The notes: generated by a model not told the origin, from the sequence alone. Numbered from the stretch's first letter, positions 1 to 6,730 are shown. The stretch: 7,304 bases of DNA from Gammaproteobacteria bacterium (GCA_004357505.1 SMWC01000043.1:1-7304); one strand, 5' to 3'. Made by a program: numbers and translations.

Positions 1-621
1 CAAGAGATCGTCCCGTTGGCGACGATCAAGCTTGTCAAGGACAAAGAATCGGGTGAAGTCAGCGAGGAGCGCGTCGAGTTGACTCAGGACGAGGGTAACC
101 GACCCGCGACAACGCTCGAAGCCTTGGCGGCCTTGAAGCCCGTACTCGGCGAGAGCCAGACCGTCACGGCCGGCAATGCCTCACAGCTCTCCGATGGCGC
201 GTCTGCGATGGTTATCGTCGACAGTCAGTTCGCAGAGCGGCGTAATCTGGAACCGCTGGGGGCGTATCGCGGTCTCGCCGTCGTCGGCTGCGCTCCCGAC
301 GAAATGGGCATCGGTCCCGTCTTTGCCGTGCCACGATTGCTCGAGCGCCACGGCTTGACCGTTGATGACATCGACCTCTGGGAGCTCAATGAGGCGTTCG
401 CCGTGCAGACGATCTATTGTCGGGATCGGCTCGGAATTCCGCCTGAAAAATTGAACGTCGACGGTGGTGCGATCTCGATCGGTCATCCCTACGGCATGAG
501 CGGCGCGCGCCTGGTAGGGCACGTACTACTCGAAGGCAAGCGCCGTGGCGCCAAACACGTCGTCGTGGCGATGTGCATCGCCGGCGGTATGGGCGCGGCC
601 GGGTTGTTCGAAGTCTACTGA
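1..621 (+). CDS. Thiolase (acetyl-CoA C-acyltransferase type), C-terminal half, partial at 5' end
   Basis: The reading frame is open from base 1 and ends with TGA at 619-621, so 206 residues are visible; the N-terminal half lies upstream. Thiolases of this family cleave 3-ketoacyl-CoA with CoA, or condense two acyl-CoAs, in the cytoplasm. Family signatures seen in order are NEAFA (N codon at 388), GGAISIGHPYG with the catalytic His codon at 484 followed by SGAR, and CIAGGMGAAGLFE near the C-terminus with the catalytic Cys codon at 574. The nucleophilic Cys expected in the N-terminal half cannot be checked. Full members have about 390-400 residues, so about half is present. The last residues run to the normal family end (LFEVY). 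It lies 42 bases upstream of the aminotransferase start on the same strand, so cotranscription is likely. Chain-length specificity (short-chain acetoacetyl-CoA versus longer ketoacyl-CoA) cannot be decided from this half. The family call is firm; the exact substrate is open. Confidence 0.5.
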   Translation, partial: QEIVPLATIKLVKDKESGEVSEERVELTQDEGNRPATTLEALAALKPVLGESQTVTAGNASQLSDGASAMVIVDSQFAERRNLEPLGAYRGLAVVGCAPDEMGIGPVFAVPRLLERHGLTVDDIDLWELNEAFAVQTIYCRDRLGIPPEKLNVDGGAISIGHPYGMSGARLVGHVLLEGKRRGAKHVVVAMCIAGGMGAAGLFEVY

Positions 622-663
622 GTGCCAACGCGGCCACATCGATCATGAGTGCGAGCAGCAGCT

Positions 664-1998
664 ATGAACGCTGATGTATCAGACGGTCTGACGCGCGACG
701 AGCTCGAAGCCTACTGGATGCCGTTCACCGGCAACCGCGACTTCAAGGACCACCCGCGCATGATTGTCGGCGGCGACGGTTGCTATTACCTCAGTGCGGA
801 CGGGCGCCGAATATTCGACAGCGTTTCCGGGCTATGGTGCTGCGGCTTCGGCCATAACCGGCGGGAAATAACGGCCGCCGTCAGCCGGCAGCTCGCGACG
901 CTGGATTACGCGCCCGCAATGCAATTTGGTCATCCACTGGCGTTTCAACTCGCGAACCGCATTACGGCAATGACTCCGGCGGATCTCGACTACGTGTTTT
1001 TCTGTAACTCGGGCTCCGAGGCCGTCGATACGGCGCTGAAAATGGCGCGGGCCTATTGGTGCCTCAAAGGCGAACCGGGGAGAACGAAGTTCATCGGCCG
1101 GGCTAAGGCCTATCACGGCGTCAACATCGGCGGCACGAGCGTCGGCGGTGTAGGGCCGAACCGAGAACTCTACGGCGAACTCCTCGATAGCGCGCAGCTG
1201 TCCCATACGTTGCTCCCCGAAAACGCCTTCTCGCGTGGTCTGCCGGAAAAAGGCGCCGAACTGGCCGATCAGCTTGAGGAATTCGTCGCACGATACGACG
1301 CGGGCAACATCGCGGCAGTCATCGTCGAGCCGTTTGCGGGTTCGGCCGGCGTTATCCTGCCGCCACGGGGCTACCTGGAAAGATTGCGCGAGCTCTGCAC
1401 CAAGCACGAGCTCCTGCTGATCTTCGACGAAGTCATCACGGGCTTTGGACGCACGGGCAGGAATTTCGCCGCCGATACTTTCGCTGTCATACCCGACATC
1501 ATGTGTCTCGCCAAAGCGTTGACGAACGGCTCGGTACCGATGGGCGCCGTGGTCGCCAGGTCTGAGATCTACCAGACTTTCATGGCGGCCGGTGGCCATG
1601 ACTATGCGATCGAGTTTCCGCATGGTTATACCTACTCGGCTCATCCAGTCGCATGCGCTGCCGCGCTCGCGGCACTGGATATTTTCGAGCAGGAAAAACT
1701 CGCCGAACGTTGCCGCGAGCTCGCGCCCTATTTCGAGGCGGCGATCCACGGCCTGCAGGGGCTGCCCTATGTTGTCGACATTCGCAACTTCGGTCTGGCC
1801 GGCGCCATACAGCTCGACGCTTACCCCGGCGAACCGGCCCGGCGCCCGGTCGAGGTCGCGATGGGCTGCTGGGATAAGGGCTTGTATGTGCGTTACGCTG
1901 GTGATTCTATTGCGCTCGCGCCGCCGTTCATCGCCGAGAAGGACGACATCGACTTCACCTTCAGCGTCCTCAACGACGTGATCGGAGCGCTGCCATGA
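664..1998 (+). CDS. bauA: Beta-alanine:pyruvate (omega-amino acid) aminotransferase, class III PLP enzyme
   Basis: This is a cytoplasmic PLP-dependent transaminase expected to move the omega-amino group of beta-alanine or related amines to pyruvate, giving malonate semialdehyde and alanine. From the ATG at 664 the protein has 444 residues, normal for the family. Visible motifs are YWMPFT at 17-22 and SGLWCCG at 55-61 (typical of the omega-amino acid:pyruvate subgroup), the phosphate-binding NSGSEA at 115-120, YHG at 150-152, FDEVITGFGRTG from 254 with the cofactor Asp at 255, and the Schiff-base Lys284 in LAKALTNG. An in-frame GTG at 649 would add five residues (VRAAA), but neither start has a strong Shine-Dalgarno. 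The ATG is preferred because translation gives the usual short N-terminus. Its stop overlaps the next gene's start (ATGA at 1995-1998), which indicates translational coupling to the dehydrogenase that consumes the product. A different amine donor, such as another omega-amino acid or a polyamine breakdown product, is possible. Confidence 0.5.
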   Translation: MNADVSDGLTRDELEAYWMPFTGNRDFKDHPRMIVGGDGCYYLSADGRRIFDSVSGLWCCGFGHNRREITAAVSRQLATLDYAPAMQFGHPLAFQLANRITAMTPADLDYVFFCNSGSEAVDTALKMARAYWCLKGEPGRTKFIGRAKAYHGVNIGGTSVGGVGPNRELYGELLDSAQLSHTLLPENAFSRGLPEKGAELADQLEEFVARYDAGNIAAVIVEPFAGSAGVILPPRGYLERLRELCTKHELLLIFDEVITGFGRTGRNFAADTFAVIPDIMCLAKALTNGSVPMGAVVARSEIYQTFMAAGGHDYAIEFPHGYTYSAHPVACAAALAALDIFEQEKLAERCRELAPYFEAAIHGLQGLPYVVDIRNFGLAGAIQLDAYPGEPARRPVEVAMGCWDKGLYVRYAGDSIALAPPFIAEKDDIDFTFSVLNDVIGALP

Positions 1999-3518
1999 AG
2001 TCCGCGAAACACGAATCGAAGCCCGCAACCGCCGTCGTCGACCATCTGATCGGCGGCGAACGGGTAGCTGGCGGCACACGGTCGGGTTCGATCTACAACC
2101 CGGCCACGGGCCGGGTCGTTCGCGAAGTCCTGTTAGCTGATCGGGCGACGGTCGGGCAGGCTATCGCTGCGGCCGCAGCCGCGTATCCGGCGTGGCGACA
2201 AACGCCACCCGTCAAGCGAGCCCGTATCATGTTTCGCTTCAAGGTATTGCTCGAGCAGAACGAAGATAGAATCGTCGCGCTGCTGACCGAAGAGCATGGC
2301 AAAGTTCTTCACGATGCGCGTGGCGAGCTCCGCCGCGGCCTGGAGAATGTCGAGTACGCCTGCGGTGCGCCGGAGTTCTTGAAAGGAGAGCACAGCAAGA
2401 ACGCAGGCTCCGCCCTCGACAGTTGGTCCGAGATGCAGCCCTTAGGCGTCGTGGCTGGTATCACGCCGTTCAATTTTCCGGCGATGGTGCCGTTGTGGAT
2501 GTATCCGCTCGCGCTGGTGTGCGGCAACACGTTCGTACTGAAGCCTTCGGAGCGAGATCCTAGCAGTGCGATGCTTGTGGGCGAACTACTCTACGCAGCA
2601 GGATTGCCGGATGGCGTATTCAATATCGTCAATGGCGACAAGGAAGCCGTCGCTACGCTGTTGACCGACTCGCGGGTGCAAGCGATCAGTTTCGTCGGCT
2701 CGACACCCGTCGCGGAAAGCATTTACAACACGGCCAAAGATAAACGGGTCCAAGCTCTGGGCGGCGCCAAGAACCACGCCGTCGTGATGCCCGACGCCGA
2801 CATCGATAACGTGGTGAGCGCGTTAATGGGTGCGGCTTACGGCTCTTGCGGCGAGCGCTGCATGGCCATCTCGGTCGTGGTTGCCGTCGGTGAGACGACT
2901 GCGAATGAGCTCGTCGGCAAACTCGCCGCTGAAGTGCGGGCACTCAGAGTCGGTCCGGGCCTCGACGAAGCCAATGACATGGGGCCGCTCGTTACTGCGG
3001 CGCACTACGACAGAGTCAAGGGCTATGTGGATCTCGGCGTCGAGGAGGGTGCGGAGTTGGTAGTCGACGGCCGTCAGATCACAGTGCCCGGCCATGAGAA
3101 TGGCTTTTTCCTTGGTGGTTGCCTGTTCGATCGCGTCGAGCCGGGCATGCGCATCTACCAGGACGAGATTTTCGGGCCGGTGTTGTGCGTGGTGCGCGTA
3201 GCGAGTTTGCAACAGGCCATCAGTCTCGTCGACAATCACGAGTACGGCAACGGCGCTTGTGTCTTTACACGGGACGGCGAGACGGCCCGCTATTTCAGTG
3301 ATCAGGTCAAGGTCGGGATGGTTGGTATCAACGTACCGCTGCCCGTTCCCGTGGCCTGCCATAGCTTCGGTGGTTGGAAACGATCGCTGTTCGGTGACCT
3401 GAGTATCTACGGGCCCGATGCCGTACGCTTCTACACGCAGCGCAAGACTATCAGCCAGCGTTGGACCGCAAGCGGAAGTCAGGAGCGCACGAAGTTTGCA
3501 TTCCCCGGTAACGATTGA
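1995..3518 (+). CDS. mmsA: CoA-acylating (methyl)malonate-semialdehyde dehydrogenase
   Basis: The 507-residue aldehyde dehydrogenase superfamily protein is expected to convert malonate semialdehyde (or methylmalonate semialdehyde) with CoA and NAD+ to acetyl-CoA (or propionyl-CoA) and CO2 in the cytoplasm. Features in order: ITPFNFP at 156-162 (active-site Asn160), FVLKPSE with Lys183 for NAD binding, FVGST at 233-237, LGGAKNH from 255, GSCGERCMA with the expected catalytic Cys289, EIFGP at 391-395, and the MMSDH-type C-terminus (HSFGGWKRSLFGD, YTQRKTISQRW). The general-base Glu of hydrolytic aldehyde dehydrogenases (ELGG) is Ala254 here, which fits the CoA-dependent subfamily. GGAG at 1984-1987, seven bases before the ATG, supports the start. 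Together with the overlapping aminotransferase it completes beta-alanine degradation to acetyl-CoA. Valine or inositol catabolism is the alternative for this family, but the partner gene favours beta-alanine. About ten residues after the usual ISQRW end are a short extension. Confidence 0.5.
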   Translation: MKSAKHESKPATAVVDHLIGGERVAGGTRSGSIYNPATGRVVREVLLADRATVGQAIAAAAAAYPAWRQTPPVKRARIMFRFKVLLEQNEDRIVALLTEEHGKVLHDARGELRRGLENVEYACGAPEFLKGEHSKNAGSALDSWSEMQPLGVVAGITPFNFPAMVPLWMYPLALVCGNTFVLKPSERDPSSAMLVGELLYAAGLPDGVFNIVNGDKEAVATLLTDSRVQAISFVGSTPVAESIYNTAKDKRVQALGGAKNHAVVMPDADIDNVVSALMGAAYGSCGERCMAISVVVAVGETTANELVGKLAAEVRALRVGPGLDEANDMGPLVTAAHYDRVKGYVDLGVEEGAELVVDGRQITVPGHENGFFLGGCLFDRVEPGMRIYQDEIFGPVLCVVRVASLQQAISLVDNHEYGNGACVFTRDGETARYFSDQVKVGMVGINVPLPVPVACHSFGGWKRSLFGDLSIYGPDAVRFYTQRKTISQRWTASGSQERTKFAFPGND

Positions 3519-3552
3519 GCACTGACGACTGAATAGATGAAAATTTAACTCT

Positions 3553-3560
3553 GGAGGAGA
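3553..3560 (+). promoter_or_regulatory. Strong ribosome-binding site for the exported Rossmann protein
   Basis: The purine run GGAGGAGA ends seven bases before the ATG at 3568. It is the best Shine-Dalgarno in the left block and fixes the start upstream of the signal peptide, rather than at an internal Met (3592 or 3661) that would give a shorter or cytoplasmic protein. Confidence 0.5.
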
Positions 3561-3567
3561 TTGGACG

Positions 3568-4287
3568 ATGAAATTCCCGACTCGAATCTTGATGGCAGGA
3601 TTGCTGGTTCTGGCCGGTGCGTTCAGCGGTCCCGCTCCGGTATCGGCAGAGACGATCGCGATGATCGGCACCGGCAATGTCGGCGGTGCGTTGGGTCCGC
3701 AGTTTGCAAAGCTCGGTCACGACATCATCTACGGTTCGCGAGAGCCGGGGCGGCAGGACGTCCAGGAACTCGTGGCGCGCACGAGCGGCAACGCTGTCGC
3801 GATGCTGCCGGCCGAGGCGGCCGCTGCTGCCGGCATCGTGGTGATCGCTGTGAAGTGGGATGCAGTGGAAGTGGCGGTCATGAGCCTCGGCGACTTGTCG
3901 GGCAAGATCATCCTCGACCCGACCAATGCCGTGCGTCGCGACCCCGACGGTATTCGCCATCATGCGGTGGAGACCTCAACGGCTGAGTTCATTCAGAATT
4001 TGGCACCGCACGCCATGGTCGTGAAAGCCTTCAACACCTTGAGTTCCGAGACGATGGCCGATCCGAGCCTTGCCGGCGGGCCGGTGACGATTCCGATCGC
4101 GGGAAACGACCCGGAGGCCAAAGCCGTGGTGGCAGGTCTGGTGACCGGGATCGGCTTCGAGGTTGTCGATATGGGAACGATCGGTGCGGCTCACGCTATC
4201 GAGCAGATGCTCATCGTGCGCGGTAACGCCGGCGTACTGGGCGCGCCGTTCAACTACTATTTCCGTCCGTTACCCGAAAGTCCGTGA
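3568..4287 (+). CDS. Exported NAD(P)-binding Rossmann protein, F420-dependent NADP oxidoreductase-like
   Basis: The 239-residue protein begins with a typical Sec signal peptide: a positively charged start (MKFPTR), a hydrophobic core at about 7-18, and a likely cleavage site after PVSA at 27. The mature part starts directly with a Rossmann fold: GTGNVGG from 34 (GxGxxG), then SREP at 57-60, where the Ser-Arg pair is placed to bind the NADP 2'-phosphate. Further family-like elements are VVIAVKW near 91-97, IILDPTN at 114-120, and VVKAFNTL at 151-158. These match the F420-dependent NADP oxidoreductase domain (FNO-like, also related to the STEAP/NADP reductase fold). Cytoplasmic members normally begin almost at the GxGxxG, so the extra 27 residues are a real addition. 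The Tat twin-arginine motif is absent, so export would be before folding. It lies 49 bases after the dehydrogenase on the same strand. The substrate and true electron acceptor are unknown; an F420 link should not be assumed. Confidence 0.5.
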   Translation: MKFPTRILMAGLLVLAGAFSGPAPVSAETIAMIGTGNVGGALGPQFAKLGHDIIYGSREPGRQDVQELVARTSGNAVAMLPAEAAAAAGIVVIAVKWDAVEVAVMSLGDLSGKIILDPTNAVRRDPDGIRHHAVETSTAEFIQNLAPHAMVVKAFNTLSSETMADPSLAGGPVTIPIAGNDPEAKAVVAGLVTGIGFEVVDMGTIGAAHAIEQMLIVRGNAGVLGAPFNYYFRPLPESP

Positions 4288-4295
4288 GCTGTGCA

Positions 4296-4724
4296 TCAGT
4301 CCGAAAACGCGCGTTCCATCCGGACGTGTTCGATGTTGGCTTCGTAGAACGGCTCACTCGTGACGCGATAGCCTAAGTGCTCGTAGAACGGTCGAACAGA
4401 AACCTGGGCGTTGCACCAGACCTTGTCGAGGGCGTTATCCTTGGCGATACAGTGGGCGTACTTCATCAGTGCGGTGCCGACACCTTGACCGCGCCGCGAC
4501 GCTACGACGGCGACTCGTCCGACTTTGCCGGACAGCGCAAGATCGATGCGGCCGGTGCCTACCGGTTCTCCATCTTCGACGGCCAGTAGGTGGACGCAGT
4601 GTGGATCGCGATCGTCGATCTCGATACTCTCCGGCACCTGTTGTTCGTCGACGAACACGGCGAAGCGGATGGCGCAGATCTCGGCATGATCTGCAGCGAA
4701 ATCGGCTATGCGTACGCTTAGCAT
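4296..4724 (-). CDS. GNAT-family N-acetyltransferase (ElaA/YjcF-like)
   Basis: The 142-residue protein is a single GNAT domain that should transfer acetyl from acetyl-CoA to an unknown amine in the cytoplasm. The N-terminus has the FVDEQQVP segment (24-31) followed by EIDDRD (35-40), as in small YjcF/ElaA-type members. The acetyl-CoA pyrophosphate-binding motif A is VAVVASRRGQGVGTAL at 71-86, with the R-x-x-G-x-G signature at 78-83. The C-terminal motif includes RPFYEHLGY at 111-119, with Tyr114 at the usual general-acid position. The length is normal for a stand-alone GNAT protein. GAGG at 4730-4733 (minus strand), five bases before the ATG, supports the start. It follows the symporter after 97 bases and may be the last gene of that unit or have its own promoter. 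Its stop lies eight bases from the stop of the convergent Rossmann gene. The substrate cannot be predicted. Confidence 0.5.
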   Translation of the reverse strand: MLSVRIADFAADHAEICAIRFAVFVDEQQVPESIEIDDRDPHCVHLLAVEDGEPVGTGRIDLALSGKVGRVAVVASRRGQGVGTALMKYAHCIAKDNALDKVWCNAQVSVRPFYEHLGYRVTSEPFYEANIEHVRMERAFSD

Positions 4725-4822
4725 CGGCGCCTCATGTTATGCGGTTCGAACAATCCCTGCGGCGATGGAGTGATGCCTTAACACGTCGAGCGAGCGCAGA
4801 CTTTCGATGGCTTGAGTTATAG

Positions 4823-6331
4823 TTAAGACTGCTTCTCGGGGGCGCTGTCGTCGCCGTAGACGAACCGCTCCAATTCGCCGTGAATACGCCACACTGTCGC
4901 AGCCGTTGGCGGCTGTGTACAGCGTGACACGCCGATCGTGACGATGAAGTTTGCGAGCACCGACCAGACTCCGCCATGCAGGCTCAACGGGTGCGGGATC
5001 ACAACGAGCGTCAGATACAACGTCGCTAATCCAACCCCGATACCCGCTAGAACCCCGGTACGCGTGAAAAGATGCCGCGTCGGAAAGCAAACGCCCAGAA
5101 TCGCCGGCATGAGCTGTAACGCACCGGCACCCGAGAGCGCGACGAGTACCACAAGGAATTCGAACGTCCTGACCGAGAGCAGATAGCCGACGATGAGCAA
5201 GCCGAGAACGATCACGCGGCCGACCAAAATGTAGTGAGCCGGAGTTGCGTTCGGCGCTACGTAGCGCTGATAAACGTCTCGCGTCAGTACTGTCATGTTC
5301 GAATGCAGAATCGAATCCAACGTCGACATGGCGGCTGCCGTCGCGCCCGCGAGAATGATTCCCGTCAACCACGCCGGTGCGTAATTGAATAACATCTCGG
5401 GGAAAATCCTATCGGCGATCTCGATGTTTGGCATTACGAGCGCACCGCCCAGTCCGACCAGCGCTGCAGGGATATACAGCGTCATGAGGAAGATCGGAGT
5501 CGTCGCACCCAGCCACTTGATGGTCTGCGCCGACACGGCCGTGTAATAGCGAATCAGGATGTGCGGTTGGATGATAATCCCAAAGGAAAAAACGACCATG
5601 AGGCCAAACCACATGCCCGGGGTGAAGTATCCTTCCGGACCGGGAACGGTCAGCAGATCCGGCCGCTCAACGGCGACACGTTGCCACAGCGCGAGCGGTC
5701 CGCCGAATAGTTTGTAGGTCAGGACGAGCGAGCCGGCCCAGACGGCCACGTACATCCACGCGCCCTGCAGCACGTCAGTCCAGTAGACGGCCCTCAAGCC
5801 ACCGGCGATCAGGTAACCGGCAGCCACCACCATCAGGATGAGCGTGCCGAGCTCGAAGGAAATTCGTTCGCCCGACGCGACCGAGAGAATATAGCCGAGC
5901 CCCCGCGCCTGCACTTGTATATAAAGGATCGTGAAGCCGACCGAGACGACGGCGACGACCACTCGAACGGCTTCGCTTTCGTAGAAGTCGGCCAGCATGT
6001 CGGCCGGCGTGAAATAATCGAACCGCTTGCCCAGCGCCCAGATCCGACTACCTAGCACGTAGGTGATGGCCCCGACCAGAACGGTCCACGAGCCCGCAAC
6101 CCAGAAACCGATCCCGTGTGTGTAGAAGAACCCGCCTGAGCCGAGGAACGCGAACGCCGAGTGGTACGTTGCGACGACAGTGAAGTACAGGATAACGAAG
6201 CCGGTTTTACGCCCGTAGAGCAAGAAGTCTTCGAGGTTGGGCGCAAGCCTCCGGTTGGCGATGACGCCGAGAGCGACCGTGACGATCAAGTAGGCGCAGA
6301 TTCCGCCGGTGGCCACGAGCCACACGTCCAT
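4823..6331 (-). CDS. Sodium:solute symporter (SSS family), monocarboxylate/amino-acid type likely
   Basis: The 502-residue integral membrane protein has the alternating hydrophobic segments of the SSS family (LeuT fold, about 13 helices), from the first helix at about 5-25 to the last at about 455-470, then a short hydrophilic tail. Recognisable elements are the FLLYGRKTG segment at 36-44 after helix 1, LGKRFDYFTPADMLADFY at 100-117, GGLRAVYWTDVLQG at 177-190 (the SSS signature region), and AAAMSTLDS at 332-340, where Ser336 and Thr337 sit where PutP and vSGLT coordinate Na+. It should import a small solute with sodium. The layout with a DUF3311-like gene directly upstream and the helix-2/3 sequence resemble MctP-type monocarboxylate/alanine transporters from memory, so a carboxylate or small amino acid is the best guess. 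The ATG directly follows the TAG of the upstream gene and has no clear Shine-Dalgarno of its own, which implies coupled translation. Confidence 0.5.
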   Translation of the reverse strand: MDVWLVATGGICAYLIVTVALGVIANRRLAPNLEDFLLYGRKTGFVILYFTVVATYHSAFAFLGSGGFFYTHGIGFWVAGSWTVLVGAITYVLGSRIWALGKRFDYFTPADMLADFYESEAVRVVVAVVSVGFTILYIQVQARGLGYILSVASGERISFELGTLILMVVAAGYLIAGGLRAVYWTDVLQGAWMYVAVWAGSLVLTYKLFGGPLALWQRVAVERPDLLTVPGPEGYFTPGMWFGLMVVFSFGIIIQPHILIRYYTAVSAQTIKWLGATTPIFLMTLYIPAALVGLGGALVMPNIEIADRIFPEMLFNYAPAWLTGIILAGATAAAMSTLDSILHSNMTVLTRDVYQRYVAPNATPAHYILVGRVIVLGLLIVGYLLSVRTFEFLVVLVALSGAGALQLMPAILGVCFPTRHLFTRTGVLAGIGVGLATLYLTLVVIPHPLSLHGGVWSVLANFIVTIGVSRCTQPPTAATVWRIHGELERFVYGDDSAPEKQS

Positions 6332-6607
6332 CTACACGCCACGCCGCTTTGCCCAGATCAGCACGGCGATCAAGGCGAAGTAAAGGACCAATAGATAGGC
6401 ATACAGGAACGGCACGCCAAGCACCCACGGGGCAATCCGGTTGGCGACCCCATGCACGAATGGTGGTTGCGTCAGCGCAAAGAGTGCAACGAACAGGAGC
6501 ACTGCGATCCGGCCGTCGCGAGTTCTCGGCCGATAGTGAGAGCGGTAGTTGGGATACTCTTCGCCCGGAGCGTGGCCGCTGTGTTTTCCTCTGTTGTCGT
6601 CCGGCAT
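6332..6607 (-). CDS. Small two-helix membrane protein, DUF3311-like symporter partner
   Basis: The 91-residue protein has a hydrophilic, His/Pro/Arg-rich N-tail of about 32 residues, then two predicted membrane segments: about 33-50 (IAVLLFVALFALTQPPF) and about 62-86, which includes GVPFLYAYLLVLYFALIAVL. It ends in a positive AKRRGV tail. The spacing and the GVPFLYAY stretch resemble DUF3311, a family of small membrane proteins commonly encoded next to SSS transporters; the biochemical role is not established and may be assembly or stability of the transporter. The N-tail seems longer than usual for the family. There is no internal Met to suggest a shorter start, and GGAAG on the minus strand (6614-6618), six bases before the ATG, supports this one. 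It is the first gene of the minus-strand unit, with no spacer before the symporter. The pairing is solid; the family name is moderately sure. Confidence 0.5.
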   Translation of the reverse strand: MPDDNRGKHSGHAPGEEYPNYRSHYRPRTRDGRIAVLLFVALFALTQPPFVHGVANRIAPWVLGVPFLYAYLLVLYFALIAVLIWAKRRGV

Positions 6608-6730
6608 GTCGTTCTTCCGCGGTCGCGAGAGCTCGTCCGAGGATGATAAACGTATTACACGTCCGCGAATGCGGTTAATCAGGTAAGATCCGACTCAAAG
6701 AACGATGCTAGTTCTGCGGGAGGGGAAGAC
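6608..6730. promoter_or_regulatory. Divergent intergenic region, presumed promoters for both directions
   Basis: This 123-base region separates two genes that start away from each other, so it must hold promoters for the transporter unit (minus) and the DUF6152-like gene (plus) unless transcription enters from outside. It is more AT-rich in the middle (about 6643-6690) than the flanking genes. Possible but weak -10 elements are TAAGAT at 6684-6689 (plus) and TAATAC at 6657-6652 (minus); neither has a good -35 box at normal spacing. A short inverted repeat, CCGC-GAAT-GCGG at 6663-6674, lies between them. The existence of promoters is inferred from layout, not from clear consensus boxes. Confidence 0.5.
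6718..6728 (+). promoter_or_regulatory. Ribosome-binding site of the DUF6152-like gene
   Basis: A purine run containing GGGAGGGG ends a few bases before the ATG at 6731; the GGAGG core (6719-6723) is seven bases from the start codon. It is a strong Shine-Dalgarno and fixes the start of a gene whose end is not in the window. Confidence 0.5.

Noticed and set aside
832..2079. A 415-codon open frame on the minus strand opposite the aminotransferase and dehydrogenase start.
   Set aside because: It is antisense to two clearly conserved enzymes, spans their junction, and its translation is Arg/Asp/Glu-rich with no recognisable domain. Such frames are expected in GC-rich coding DNA.
2823..3677. A 284-codon minus-strand frame opposite the dehydrogenase C-terminus and the Rossmann gene start.
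   Set aside because: It is a shadow of two convincing plus-strand genes with no recognisable motif and no supporting ribosome-binding site.
3561..3986. A plus-strand frame starting seven bases before the Rossmann gene.
   Set aside because: It is out of frame with the signal-peptide protein, reads Arg/Gly-rich sequence and has a TTG start; the true gene has the strong Shine-Dalgarno.
4306..4315. Ten-base palindrome AACGCGCGTT near the convergent gene ends.
   Set aside because: It lies inside the acetyltransferase coding sequence (Arg-Ala-Phe codons), and no flanking T-run makes it a terminator.
4743..4760. GGTTCGAA followed by ATCCC, resembling a tRNA T-arm.
   Set aside because: The stem does not pair as a T-arm should, and no acceptor, D-arm or anticodon arm can be drawn around it.
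4777..4827. Inverted repeat CTTAAC / GTTAAG around the end of the symporter gene, considered as a terminator.
   Set aside because: The arms are six bases with a 39-base loop, AT-rich, and no T-run follows; this is likely chance.
4737..5372. A 211-codon minus-strand frame overlapping the symporter C-terminal region.
   Set aside because: It lies in another frame over clear membrane-protein coding sequence, and its translation is basic and lacks any domain signature.
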